Assembly (NCBI GenBank): GCA_963971305.1
Contig: OZ020306.1
Coordinates: 34,493,512-34,557,511, forward strand
From: Arcuatula senhousia
Taxonomy: Eukaryota; Mollusca; Bivalvia; Mytilida; Mytilidae
Length of the DNA stretch: 64,000 nucleotides
Reading direction: 5' to 3'
A program made the translations under genes and the position numbers. The notes beneath the pieces are model-generated. The model worked only from the letters and a program-made list of their open reading frames with translations, did not search any database and was not told the DNA's origin. Below are positions 1 through 14,100 of the stretch, piece by piece. Numbering within the stretch: the first letter of the stretch is position 1; each line of letters opens with the position of its first letter.

Positions 1-2253
1 GGGGGTGAGGGCCAGAATATTTATTTTCAGCTTTGACCAGGCCAGAATATTTATTTACAAAAACTGCCAGGCCCCCCCAGAATCAAATGGTCGTCCCCTT
101 ATTGCTTTAGGGTTCCATTTAGATACAGAATAATTTTTCTGAATTTAATTCTCTATAAAGTCTAAGATAGGAAAGGAGCAGTATCCTCAGTGAGTGAAAT
201 GATAGCTTATAATTCATTTCCTTAGTTTTTGAAAGCAATTTTTTCTTCAAAAGTAATTTGGTTCTACTATATTTATTCAGATTTAATGAGTCAGTTTCCT
301 TAACATCTTGTTGTTTAAAGTAAATTAAATTTTAGTAATTAACTGCTAATCTTTTTACAAGTTTACATGTGTTGCTGATTGTCTGGGTCGTGTCATAGTG
401 GTTGAAAAATTGTTGTTGAAATTCAAACATCTTGTGTCCTATTATATATCTTGTTATGGCAGATCTTAAAGAAGAAACTGAGCTATTTTTAATGATCATA
501 CTTTAATTTGTCAATCATGTAAGAATTTGACAGAATTCCTGGGATTAGTACATGCACATTTGTTGTTTTTTTGGGTTCTTAAAGCATGAACACTGCTAGT
601 AGCTTAAAGTCTCTGCTGAGACATGTTTGTGGATGTTGAATTGGTTTGGCTCATTCTGCAAATTGTTTCTATATCATTAATGAGTCTTTAATACTGTTTC
701 TTTTAATGAGGGAAATGTTTTTTTTGCACGAAAAGTCATTAGTGTTATAGAATTTCCAACTGACCTTAAGAGACATGGATGTAGGAGGTCTCTTTTAGTC
801 TCTTAGGTGCTTGAAAAATGACTTATTCATTAGATGATATTTCATTTTGATATAATAAAAATTGTGATCTTGACTGTCATGAATAATAATTCACTCCATA
901 TCATCATCTGTTTCATTAGTATTTTTAAATCAACTACTGGTATTGAGCAAGTTAAGTGCAAATAAAGATAATAACCAAATTACCAAATTTGGAGGATCAA
1001 TTTCAAATGTCCATGAGAAAAGACAAAACAATTAAGACAAACCAGAGAAATTGAAGATCACAATGGTCCTGACTTGGTACAGGCAAATGTTTGCTGCTAA
1101 AGGAGTAGGTTTTCAAAGGCCTTTTTGGCCCTGAAAATGTGTTAATTTTTCATGTTGCATGAATCTTAATGGATGCTGCAAGATAACTCACAGAGTGCCT
1201 AAATTATTCATTTAATACAGTGTTGTTCACTCTGTGGTGTTCCTTTCGGTAACACCAAAAACAATTTGGAAAATGGAGTACTCTGGTTTTTTGTTGCTGA
1301 TTTTTTACCCCTTTTCATCAATATTTTGCCCGAATCAAAAGTGGTTACATGCTTTAAGACCACTATCAAGCTTCTTGTTAATTTATCCATCATCCCAAAT
1401 TTTCATCAGAATGATTTCCTTTCAATCGTGATAATTTGGTATTATGAAATTTGTACAGGATTCACTTTTAACAAAAATTGCTGCATTTGCAATTTAACAA
1501 GGACATAGCATTTGCTCATCATTGTAATGTTTATAGAATGGGAATCAGAGAACAGTTTGAAAAGCAGGAAAAGTAAATAGATTTCAGGCCTCCTTGTAAT
1601 CTCAGTGCATTTACGCTGCATTTGTTTGTTAAACATGCACTGCTGGAATCTCTTCGTAGGCGTTTTGTAAATAAACAAATGCAGACTTATGATATTTTAA
1701 ATTTGGTATCTAAGACAAAATCTGTTTATTGTTTTAATGAAAAAAAAATGATACTCATCTATTTAGGATGTGTCAAACATGTTCTAGAAGATACAAAATG
1801 CAGGCTAGAAATGATTATTCAAATAAATGGCAGGAATCATTATGTGGCCTTGAAGAACTTCTAATTAACAGTTTTTGCTCTTTTTAGTCTCTCTTTGTAT
1901 TTTTTTTTGAAATATTGAAACACAGATGAGGTTTCAAAAATAGAAGATAAAGTTAGATGTTTGAGGCCAGAGTTTCTCATCATAGAATTCTCATTTTATT
2001 GAAAAGCAATTTTGAATTATTCATTCTAATGTCTGTTGCACTGAGATTCAGTTGGGAGAGAAGGAGGTGTATTTCCCTCAAAAGCAGATTAAACGTACCT
2101 TTCCTTGGCCCTGAGCAACCCTTGATTTTCATTGTAAATTTGGCATTTTTGGCAATAACAGCCTCATTGACCAAACCCTTAATTGTGTTACAGATAAAAC
2201 AATGACTAAAAAATTTACTACAGGACTTTACAATTTGATGCTATATTAGTAAT
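1..2253. other. Non-coding, probably TMX3 intron or upstream DNA
   Basis: AT-rich, with only short unconvincing ORFs. I searched for the expected preceding TMX3 exon (the family's VALAVIDEKN region) and did not see it. Contains one dispersed repeat (957-1060). Confidence 0.5.
957..1060. repeat. Dispersed repeat, copy 1
   Basis: GATAATAACCAAATTACCAA and the following GGAGGATCAATTTCAAATGT match 47161-47250 closely. Length and class are unknown. Confidence 0.5.
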
Positions 2254-5200
2254 AGTGCGGTGACCACACGTAGAAAAGTTTGATTTTAATGTCCCTACCT
2301 GACACACGGCTATATTTGATATCAATCGAAAGCGGAATATGTGTTCTTTCAGAAAATTCCTGTCGTAAAAATGGGAAGTGGTCACGATTTTTCAAAAATG
2401 GGATTATAGTTGATTTCAGAAATTCGTGAAAATTCTTAAAAATATAGATTTTACCCTCTTATTTTATCTTTTGTGTGCAAAATGATACCAATAGAAATAT
2501 GTTTGTAATATCTAGTTATTAAGTAATCATTATCAACAAAATTTTGAAAATTTTCATAGAAGGGAGGTAAGCAGAGACGCAAAATTCGAAGGAACCATTA
2601 AAAACCGACTTGTTGACTCAAATTCTACATTGGCTTTTTGTGTTTTAAGTCAGTCGTTAAGTTTTTAATGTTTTATAACATTCGACTAATATATAAGTTT
2701 TTTGTGTACTTTAATTTGTCATATCTATAAAACAATAAGTGCAAAATGATATCCCAAAAGTGAAGAAACGTACGTATTGGAACCTAACCTTGTTGAGCAT
2801 CGTTTTTTTTTTTTTTTGATGTACAACTATTTATGTTGTAATCTATTAGTTTTAAATTACAGTCAAATGTGGAATAAAAGATTATATCCACAACAACATT
2901 AATATTTGTAAACTGTGGTGGATTGTTATTGATTTCATGCCATATGCATCAGACATGCAATTTTTGGACCACTTTTAGCCCAATATTGTCCGCGATTAGG
3001 CTTTTATTTCATTTTATGACCTGACTACCCCCAGTAGTTTCCTTACAAAGGATATTACCCTATCTGCAACCTGGGAACGCGCCGGGTAGGTCTATGGACA
3101 GATCTTCTGAAAAAAATGTTCAGATGTCCCGGTTACATAACAAAACACACACTATATTACCTTAACAACCTAATCTCAAATGAACTAAATAACAATGAAA
3201 TTAACTGCTCAGGCTGCATGGTCCGCATCTTCCTCTTCCATAAGATGTATGTTGACGTTTCTGTAAATAGCATCGCCTTAACAAGGACAGAGGTCAGTAA
3301 AAGAGAGGTTTTGTTCAAAACACACGCAGCATTTTGAGCAATCTAGTTTGCCTTTACATGTGCAAACTAGATCTTGTAAAAAATCAGATGTCATATGACC
3401 TTCAAACCGTACAAGCTGTAAAACATTTTGGTTACACCATCCATGCATAAGAATTGACTTTGGAAGAGGCTTAGCAATGGGTGATGTTAACCAAGTACCA
3501 GTTTGAAAGCATGCTCGTAATGCGTGTTGCCGAAATGTAGACGCGCACAGTGGTAGCTTTGCAAGGCTTGTGGCTTTACCAGTTGCTAAGTTTCCAGTGA
3601 ATCATCAAAATCTGACAAACCGAAAGAAGACAGAGTACTTAATTCATCTGCATTGTCTTTGAGGGTTTTATATGCTACTTTTTACCAATACCAAACATTG
3701 ATGACGTTGAATCACATCCGGTAATTGAATGTACAACAAGAAGACATTATTCAGTAATGAACAGATTTCGTGAACAGAATATATCGACGTCAATCTGGGT
3801 CCAGACACAGTTCCTGTTTCAAACAAAAGTTCTTTTATATTTCAAAGCGACAAAAAGTAGTAAATGCAGAGTAACAAAAGATTATTATCATGAGACTTTA
3901 CAATTATCCTTCCTTGCAACTGTTACGATCCGTATTTCAAATCAGCATCAAGAACATGTAGAGTGATTTGTGTATCAGCTTCTTCTTGGATGCTGAACAG
4001 ACATGCACAATCAACAACACCACTGGCTGAAATCTGTTTTACAATTTGGGGATCGTCAAATAAACCAGCCATAGTAAGAACATTGCCTTCTTCAATGACG
4101 TTTTCTTTGTTTTGATAAAATAAGTTTTCCTAGAAAACCCAGCAAAGATTGTTTATTCTGGTTAACAGCAAGACATTTCTGCCATTCAGGAATCGATCGC
4201 TCCTCAATTACCTGAAACATTTTGATTGCTCAGTATTTGATCGTCTCTCTCATTCTTGTGATTTGATTGACTGTCATACACGTATTTGATTGAAGATGTT
4301 TTTTTTTTTAAAGAAACCAACTTGAGACTGAACAAAGTCATGACCAAGATTCCAAAATGTTTTAAAACGCTTAGACTTATCTGCTTAAACATGGGCAATA
4401 CCATTTCTTACAAGTGTTGTTTATAATTTGTCAAGTGGTGGAAGGAATGCGACAGTGTGGTCTTCAGCTCCAAGTTGGTGACAGAGATCTGCTTTACAAG
4501 TCTTCATGAAAAATAGACGTTTGGATAGGACCTCTGAGAAGAGACAAAACACGCTCTACTGTAAAATCTTTGCGTGTATTTGCCAACACTAAGGCAAGAC
4601 GGAATAATAATTCATGGTTAATAACTTAATATGAACATTAAGGATGTCACAAGACCTACATTTTAACCAACCTGCTTCATTAGATCACCAAATGAAGACA
4701 ACTGTGAACGGGGGATGGTGTCATAAAAGCTACTGTTGGACTCCATTTCAAGTTTGAAAAGAAAAAGTGTTCTTTTCCTCACCATCAAGTCGTTGTTTAT
4801 AGCAGAAATAAGCTTTTGAAAGGCGGTTTCGTGGTGCTGATCTTCATATGTGGGATTTGGGATTGGATTACCTTCCTTTTCAACATACACTTGGTGATGC
4901 AGGCTAAATGATACACTCGAAGATTCTGATAATTTTCATTGGAAAGAATTTGAGGGAAAGAGTTACACAATCTGAGTTGGTTTCTGCTACAAACATTAAA
5001 CTCCCAACTCCGTAACCGCTCATCTAATTGAAGCTTGTGCAGTTTTGTGTCTTTTTGAAAGATTTTTTGTGACCAAACATGCAAGTATTTGAATCAAACG
5101 ACTGAAAAACTGAACGCGTCAACACACCTTGTTCGGACGAAGAAGGGTTGACTTGAGCTTGAAGTAAGCCTGAAAGTAAAACATCACAGTTTTGTTTGCT

Positions 5201-6286
5201 CGTATAGCTCTTCAAGGTTACAGAAAAGATGATATGAAATGTGTAATGCATCAAACTCAGGACTGTCAAGTGAGATGGGGATAACCTGGTCTAAGATTCT
5301 ATGATAAACCATATCTTTTCTGTTTTTCATAGCAGATACAAATGTAGGCTTTCCTCTGTTAATTAGCTGACTTAATGATTCTGGGGTAGATAAGTCAAAT
5401 GACACAGATTTCAGACTTAAATCGTTTTGGGCTCGGTGGGGCTTTGTTGTTGGATTGGGCATGTTATACATGGTCAGGTTACAATAGAACAAATAAACAA
5501 AGTAAAATTAATGCTACTTTCTTACACAGTTCAACATGTAATAAAAGAGCAATATTGGCCCAAGCAACAAAAGTGGTCTTCGCCAAGTAAAATGTCCTAA
5601 GACATTGCCGATATGGTAAAGTCAATGCAACAATGTATAGTAAAAACACTTCAGTAAACAAAGTAATATCATAACACTTTGATCCTGAACTTGCATATTT
5701 ACCTCACACACAAAAATCCGTCATAATGATTAAATCTTCAAATATCCTATTTACCTCTATGTCAACACACACTATATCGATCCTAATATTTTTAATAGAT
5801 TAAATGCATATATAATCATACTCAGGTTATTTTGTCCTAATACTATAATGTATTATATTTTGTGAAGAAAATTTATTTTAATAGCAATGTTCAAGTTTAA
5901 AAAAATAATTAATTTTGATTTTCTTTAAAAAAAATGCATTTTTGTAATTTGCCATTTTTAGCCTAAAAAAGTTTTATCTATGACTTATTATTACTTTTCT
6001 TGAATCTCCTAATCGTTATCTAGTGTGTCCAAAAAGAATTGTTCCATTTTAGAAAGACCATTTGAAATTATACACGAAAAGAAAATACGTGTTAAGATAA
6101 CGAAAATTAGGGTTTTCCCCGAAAAACGTAATTTTCATAGGGTTCTGACCATACGAATTTCTTACGACAGGGCTAAAAATGAAGCAGAGATACAGATTAG
6201 TCGTTGCAAACAAAAGTTAGCCGTGTGTCACATGGGGACATTAAACTCAAAATTTAGATGCCTTTTCTTTACTTGGTCACCGCACT
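2254..6286. mobile_element. Old inverted-repeat DNA transposon
   Basis: Both ends read AGTGCGGTGACCA inward. The arms stay similar for about 90 bases (TTTAATGTCCC, then TGACACACGGCTA, at matching distances), with clear divergence. About 4.0 kb. A decayed minus-strand ORF lies between. Family not identified. The flanking AT may be a 2-bp duplication or part of the repeat. Confidence 0.7.
3278..5492 (-). pseudogene. Decayed transposon protein with Cys-rich C-terminus
   Basis: Minus-strand fragments in changing frames: 5184-5492 (NRGKPTFVSAMKNRKDMVYH), 4797-5084 (with YHLACITKCMLKRK), 4663-4890, and an open stretch from about 3600 to a stop at 3278-3280. The last reads LPLCASTFRQHALRACFQTG, a W/G region and a Cys cluster: CTCKGKLDCSKCCVC then DLCPC. 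This end resembles the C-terminal Cys-rich region of a transposon-associated protein family common in invertebrate genomes (pattern CxCK...C..C.C....LC.C). I cannot name the superfamily. Confidence 0.55.
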
Positions 6287-8136
6287 ATAACAAATGCATT
6301 CCTCTTTGCATTAGAGCATAGAGTTAGCCCAGACAAACCCAACATAAATATGAGTGAATAGTCATTACAACTTATGAATTTGGTAATCCAAACCGTTGCA
6401 CCATTCATCATCCCACCCCTGCACATTCTTTTTAGATTAATCTATCAGTGATTTCATAAACTACACCTCAATTATGAAAAGACTAATAATCAATTAGTTA
6501 AGATCAACCATATCCTAAATGTCAGAATGAAAAACTGCATGATACTTGTGAGATTCATGACTGTTTATCGTTTAATGCTTGATTATTTTTGCTATCGATC
6601 CCAGAAATCAAAATTTGGATATTAAGAAGATGAAAATGTTTATTAAGCAAAGAATTGAAATAGATATAGAACTAGTTTTATGCAGAACAATTTTGTTTTT
6701 CAACTAGATAGCGTATTCATGTATTCTATAGTGCTGATGACAAGATATAAAATTCTGAAATGGTCATACAGCTCTTGAAAATTTTAATTAAAATTGCACT
6801 TGGAGATTACATATGTGTTATGGTCTATTATGTTCATCACTCCATATCCTTTTATAGAATATTTATAGAAGTTTTGGTCCTTTAATCATAAAAAACTGGT
6901 TTTGCCTATTAATAACCAGCAATAGGCAAAAATAAGTAAAGGTTTGTTTGGATTGCTAAAATTGAAAGAGATATGAACTCTTCGCTTTACTGCATTTAAT
7001 AGATTAAACAATGTCCACTTATTAAACTTATGATCCTTTCATTGTTTGCCTTTAAAGGTCTGAAATTCTGGCATTTTAAGTCAGGTGAGCGATTCAGACT
7101 TCTGGGCAGCCTTTTGTTAATTAGATCCCTTACTTTACTGCTGAAAAGCCAGGTGAACAAAGTATACTCTGGAGCAGCTACCACTGGTGGTGGTGTGTCA
7201 TGGGCTGGATGACCCCGGCACATAGTGAGTCTAAAACAGTCACTGTAGAAGCTATATAGCCTATTGTCATGACTATTAAAACCCATCAGCCAGGTGAAAA
7301 AGTACATAAAAGTTATTGCAATGGTGCACTTGAATGAAAGCCCTTCAGAATATTTACTCTATGAGAAACAAGTGTTGAGTGACACATTCCAGCAGAGAAG
7401 GAGCATGAATGAAATCTTTTCTCTTTAACATTATGATATAAACATTCTTGGATTAAAATAGATGCATACAGTACATGTAAATGCCACGTGGTTGCCTAAT
7501 AATATTTTGATTGAAATGTTTGATTGAATTTTTGTGATAATATAAGTTTAGAAGTTTTGCATATTTTATCTTGATCAAATTTGAAGTTAAATCAATGGTA
7601 TTTCTGAATAAAGCACATCATTATAAAAAAAAATTGGGTGTACCATAAATAACTGAAATTTAGCATTCTTTGGGATAATAATTAGAATTTGTGTCTGCAT
7701 GCAAGAAATACAGTAAAAAATCAGAAGACAAGTTTTCATACTGCATGTACTTCTTGTAAATTCTTGACACATCTTAAACTAGACAAAAACTGAACATTTA
7801 TTCTTTAAATTTCAAGTTAGCCACAGAAAAATTTCAGGGTTTTGTATGGTTAGATTTCTGAATTCTATAAGGGTTGCTTCCCTTTGACTGTGTTCTGAAT
7901 TAGACATGATCAAATTATGAACATGGCTATTATAAGTAAACATTAACATAATCTAGTATGTTTTATACAATAATTAAAAAGTTTGAAATATTATAGTTAA
8001 GTATTTACTTTTTTCTTGAAAAAGACCCCTGAGAAAAAATGAGTTGGATATAATTTTGAATTAGAAAGTTTTTCTTTTATATTGCTTTCATGAACGAAGA
8101 CTTTATTGATGTTTACTTATTTTTGTCTAATTTCAG
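6287..8136. other. Non-coding, TMX3 intron
   Basis: Between the old DNA transposon and the first visible exon. It holds the type A terminal remnant at 7082-7119; otherwise nothing recognised. Confidence 0.5.
7082..7119. repeat. Terminal remnant of a type A Helitron-like element
   Basis: CAGGTGAGCGATTCAGACTT and a following CCTTTTGTT match the left terminal sequence of the type A elements. No core or other end is recognised next to it. Confidence 0.5.
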
Positions 8137-8190
8137 AATCAAAGATGTTATCAATGTTCTTGCAAAACATCAAAGAGACAAGTTTCACAG
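8137..8190 (+). CDS. TMX3: TMX3 internal exon (54 nt)
   Basis: Acceptor tttcag, donor gtaata. The exon enters with one base completing a codon, encodes IKDVINVLAKHQRDKFH and leaves with two bases (AG). It corresponds to the family segment before FHRDFQF. It is isolated, with at least 8 kb of intron upstream and a 14.5-kb intron downstream. A longer ORF in another frame (8106-8492) overlaps it but does not resemble any protein I know. Confidence 0.85.
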
Positions 8191-11100
8191 GTAATATAAT
8201 GTTAAAACTTAAAATTACAACAAAGTTCCAGGCAATAAAATTTGCTAAACCTGACAGGCATTTTGTCAATACAATACTCTTAAGGGAGTATGAGCCTCAG
8301 AAATTGAAGATTTTCGGGATTCTCGGCTTTTATCCATTCAAATGCATTAAAAATTTTCCAACATGGTTTCCTAATATTTATTCATTACTAATTAGAGAAG
8401 GTCCTAATAAACTCCTTTTGAAATTTTCTACCAATTCTAATTATAATTTCTATGTTAAAACAGAAAAAGAATTTTCAATGTATTTCCTATGAAAAACCCA
8501 GAGAACAATTTTTCCCGCCATATTTTTCGGTGCTTATATCTTAAAAACGGCTACATAGTTTTGAAAACTTTTTTCATAAAGTCTAGCTATTTTGAGCTAT
8601 TCTTTCCAAATTTTCTATTTTAAATAACTTTTAATTACAAAAAATCTCAGGCTCGTACTCCCTTAAGAGGCACTCTATCCAAACTTGTAAATATTCAAAA
8701 CACCATATGAATATGAAGAACTTATAACAAAACCAAAAAATACAGAAAAGGAACCAAAGTTATTATATCAACCTAAGCCTGGGTTATAAAGCATAGGGTA
8801 CCTTACATGGATAATTTCTACACTTTAATATATTCTTAGCACAAAACAGGCTAAATGTCACTTGGAATTAATACTCCACTAGCAGCTTATAGGTAACAAG
8901 AATTAAAAATCCACCAACAGCTTATAGGTAACAAGAATTAGAACTCCATCAGCAGCTCATAGGTAATAAGAATTAGAACTCCATCAGCAGCTCATAGGTA
9001 ACAAGAATTAAATGGCCCCCAGCAGCTTAGAGGTAACAAGTGCACACTAGCAAATTGTGGCCACCAGTAAAATGTTGAACCTAACATGAAGTTTAGGAGA
9101 GTATGCAGAAATTAATTCAATTGGTTGACATATATCTTTATCTAAATATAGCATTGAGCAAGCTTTGGAATAGTACTAACAATGAAATTACAAAGTTGCC
9201 TTTGTGCTCATATTTACATAAAATGGGCAATTGAAATAAAGGTTAATAAAGCACCCCGTTTTAAACCAAAAATAACACAACAGGGCACAACCACCAATTC
9301 TTTAATGGCTAAAAATAAACATTTACACGTCAACTCAAAGTTTTTGTACCAAAGATGTTAAGAATTGGTCAAGGTCTATTTTTTTTTAAATCGAAAACCA
9401 AGGTTTCTCATATGGAAAATGCATTGTAAACCAATGCATATTTGTAATCCAAATTAAAATGAGGCTTATACAATGAGGTATGGAAGACAACTCTATTCTA
9501 AAATGCGACATTTGAAATATTTTGATTTATTCCAGCACATGTTATAAACAATTTATTTAGGGAAATTTGTTCAAAAGATTTTATTACAAGCTCTTATTAC
9601 TTTTAAAACAGATTATTATGTAAATTGTTTTGACAAATATATCAGTTTATATTTTAATTACTGCCAATTTAATTGAGATTTACCATAGGGGTAAACCAAA
9701 ACTGAAAGTGAAAATTATTTCATTCTGACATGTTAGATAAAAAGATATGTCTGCAATTTATTTTGAAACATAAGATTTATAAAATGCTTGCATACCTGCA
9801 TGTACTTTAAATTAAAACATTAACCCCTTTTCTTTTTTTAAATTTTTTGAATTAATGTGTTAATTAAGTGTTACGTAACTTTTGACAAACACCATTACTT
9901 TGAAGTTTTAAAATTCATATCTATTTAATATTAAAGGTATGTTGCAAAGATATTTCTCTTAAGATAAAATTGAATGATCAGTCTAGCTGTTGAAAGCATC
10001 AAAGATTTAAATGAAAGCCAAAGACAAAATCAATTGAAAGGAAAATACAAATACAGAACAACATAATTACAATCAGCAACAAGAACTCACTAAAGACCTG
10101 TATATAGATGAAATTTTTGGTAGCAATACAAGGCTAAAACAGGTTTCTTTAGAGAAAGCTAAAACCATTTTTTTTTTTAAGTCTTTAATGATTAGTTAAT
10201 TCTTAATCCTATAGGTAAAAATAATCGGAAAGAAAACCAACTGTCATCAGCGAAGGTTACCGTTTTAATTTGTGTGCAAACTATTATAGAACTTTGACTA
10301 GTTATCAAATGTTCTCTATGCAATTCTTAGTTTGTTTTCCATCTTTTCAATTCTTAGTTTTCTTTCTATCTTTTCAATTCTTAGTTTGTTTTCTATCTTT
10401 TCAACTCTTAGTTTGTTTTCTTTCTTTTCAACTCTTAGTTTGTTTTCTATCTTTTCAATTCTTAGTTTGTTTTCTATCTTTTCAACTCTTAGTTTGTTTT
10501 CTTTCTTTTCAACTCTTAGTTTGTTTTCTATCTTTTCAACTCTTAGTTTGTTTTCTATCTTTTCAACTCTTAGTTTGTTTTCTATCTTTTCAACTCTTAG
10601 TTTGTTTTCTTTCTTTTCAATTCTTAGTTTGTTTTCTATCTTTTCAATTCTTAGTTTGTTTTCTTTCTTTTCAACTCTTAGTTTGTTTTCTTTCTTTTCA
10701 ATTCTTAGTTTTTTTTCTATCTTTTCAACTCTTAGTTTGTGTAAATTAGTTGAACTCTAATACTGATATACATTTAATGAAGACTCCAGCTACCTGTGGA
10801 GACATAATACAAATAACATAAATATACAATCATAACACATTCCTCTGTCTTTCTTTGAGAGAAACATAACATGTCAAATGAAGTATGAAACGGAAATAGT
10901 CAAAATGTTAGTACAAGTCCAACTCTCGTAATATAAGGCAAAATCAAATGTTCAATTCCTGGATACCACATATTACACAAGTCCAACTCCCGTCCTGAGA
11001 ATTTCAACCAGTCTATGAAAATCTGATCCTGCTTTTGTCAAACAGTCAGCAATTTGTTTGTCAGTTGCAATCCAAGAAATTGACACATCGCCTTGGCTAA

Positions 11101-14100
11101 CACTCTCCTTAATGCTGGCAATGTCCAAACGCAAACGTTTCTCAGATATAAGTTTGGTAGAATGAATGTTCTGGCACAATGACTTGTTGTCTGTGTAACA
11201 TTTAATTAGGAGCTTTTGATTGTTTTTTGGAATCATTTCTTCCAGAATACTTCTCAAGAAATAACATTCATCAAGCCCTTCCACCAAAGACAAAGCTTCT
11301 GCAGCAAGAGTGCTTTTAACTATTCTTTTGATCTTCTTAGAAGACCATGAAATGGGACACATTTTCCTCTCTTTGTTTTGAATAAAAATGATGTAACCAC
11401 CTGCACTGGAAACTTGGTCAGATAGGTTTGCATATGATGCATCAGTGAACAACACTAGCTCAATTTCTTCAAGATTACCAAGACAAGGAAATATCATTTC
11501 ATAAAAATTGTTCTTGGCTTTTCTAATTACTTTGTTAAGCTTATTGAGAAGCTTTGATTCTCTGTGGTTATACACGGTTGCAAGATCCAAAACATCAAAA
11601 GATAAATCAGGTCTAGATTGTGTAGCTAGCCAATGAAGTTGTCCAACAATTTCCATATACACTTGGTCACTAAAATCTTTAGCTTGAATTTGATGCAGTT
11701 CTTCAGTATATTCCTTTTGTTCCAAGCATATCTCACTGATTTTGTGTTTTATGTTCAGTCCAATGTATTTGAAGCTATTCTGACATTCTTTACCACAATG
11801 AAAAGTATTTCTTACTGGAATAATAACCTTCTGAATGAACAAGGGACTTCCAGCCCACAAAAATCATCTACATGCATCAGGAAAATTCCTTCCAATTTCC
11901 CTTCTCTATGCCAATAAAATAAAGCTGGATCCATCTTGGATTGTGTACATCCTAGTTGTAAAAGAACTTTCTGAACACTAAAATACCAATTTCTGGATGC
12001 ATCACTAAGACCATAAACACATTTATTCAACTTCCATACTACATTATTTCCGTTTGAAGAATTCCATTCTGCTGGAGGCTGCACAAATATAAGTCTGTCT
12101 ATTTCTTTTCCTTGAAGAAAGGCAGCTTTTATATCAATTGAATGTATTTCATACTTATTGGTAGACGCAGCAGCCAAAAACAACCTTAAACTTTCTTTGT
12201 GAATAGTAGGGGAATCTGATTTAACAGTACTCTCTTCTTCAAAACCCCTCACCACAAGCCTAGCCTTTACAATTTGTTGTCCTTCCTTTTCCTTTTCTGT
12301 AACAACCCATCTGGTTGAAAGTAGTTTTTGGTCTTTCCTGTCTACAACATCATATACTTGAAATTGTTCCCAGTTTTCAAGTTCACACTGCTTAGCTTGT
12401 AAAACCTTTTTCTCACTATGTCTTGATATAGGTACATTGACAACATTGACACTTTCATTCGGATCATACTTTTTCCATTCAGAAACATCTTTAGAAAAAT
12501 CTACACCAACTGAACCACTATCTTCATCTTCTAAATTCAAATATGCCCAATTCTTTCCACCAGCTTTTCCACCTTTACTTGTTACTGTAGCTTTATTCCA
12601 ATCATCATCATCATCATCATGAGTCTTGTAAAGAATGGCCTGTCCTACAGTAGGCAGTGGTATTCTACTTGGCCTAATTTTTGGTCTGACAAGTTGATCG
12701 CCAGATGGCGGATTAATATCAACCACATCGGGTTCAGGAACATTTATTTCAGGTATTACATCATCTACATTATTGTTGACTTGATTTTCATCAACATCAT
12801 GGTCCATATTTGGTTCAATGGCCTCTGGCATATTAGCATTATTGACTTGGGGTTTCTTTTCATCATCGTCACTGTCATCAATATAATTTTGATTTAAAAT
12901 GGCCTCACTTTTGTTTGATACTTTAGTCACTTTTGGCTCTTGATTGCAAACATCGTCTTGCTTTTCTGTAGAAAATTCATCACCACATCTCAACAGTCTG
13001 CAGGGGTGAACTCTCACATAAATGCTGCCATGCCTTACAAAGACTACTTTTCCATCTTGACCTATAACATAACCAGGACCTTTCCATCTCTTGTCATCAT
13101 CTCTCTTGTAATGGACCTTGTCGCCATGTTGGTAACACTCTCCAGAAGATCTAATTTTGTGGCGCAGTGCTCTCCTTATCCTTTCAGATGATTCAGCTTG
13201 CAGAAATGCTCTTCTACCAGCATGTAGAGCATTTAAATGTTTCGCAAATGTATCGTTATTGGTTATGTTTCCTAGAGCTGGAGGTTTGTCTGACATAACA
13301 GAAGGCAAGTTGGGATTTGAACCAAATACAAGTTGATATGGGCTCCATCCAAATACCATTGACAAGCTATTCTTAGCATTTAAAGCCCAGGATAAGGCAA
13401 CTTCTAAATTCAGCTTAGGTTGATCCTCTAGAATTTTTGCTACACATTCATCAACAACAGCATGGTTTCGTTCACATATTCCATTTTGCCATGGACTATA
13501 AGCAGCTGTGTTCAACATTTCAATATTGAGATTCTCACACATATCCCTAAAAATGTCATTTGCAAATTCTCCTCCATTATCAGCAAGGAATTTCTGTGGG
13601 GCACCCATTCCACTTCCAATCCATACAGTCATGATCTTGTTGGCAATGACTTCAGGAGTTTTCTTTCTGGTAACAGCAGCTAAACTGAATCTAGTGGCTA
13701 GATAAATCATATGCAGAAAGTAAACATTGGGCTTCCATTCTTTCAAATCAACGGCAACAACTTCATTGAATTCAGTTGCTAAAGGAAGAGAAACAACGGG
13801 TCTAGCTGGAGTCTTCTTGTATCGCTGACATACATCACAAGAGTCTGTTATTTGATCTACACATTCTAAATGTTCTTTAGTATAACCACCAGCATCTTTC
13901 AGAAGGGACTTTAAACGCTTAGCTGAAGGATGAGCAAACTGTTTATGAAGTTTCTCTATTGCCTTTACTTTATCACCATTTAATTTTGAAGAAATTAGAA
14001 CCGATGAAGTTTCTTCTACATCTACATCAATAAGATTGATGGGAACACAGTAGTGACCTGACGAAGTACATTGCAGTTGGACATCTTTTCCAAAAATGGA

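Noticed and set aside
8106..8492. 128-codon plus-strand ORF
   Set aside because: It overlaps the real TMX3 exon in another frame and runs into a MITE; no resemblance to a known protein.
11859..11863. Programmed ribosomal frameshift between the two copia frames
   Set aside because: The shift falls inside the RT domain right after the VDD motif, not at a domain junction, and is explained by one base in a homopolymer. A lesion or error is more likely.
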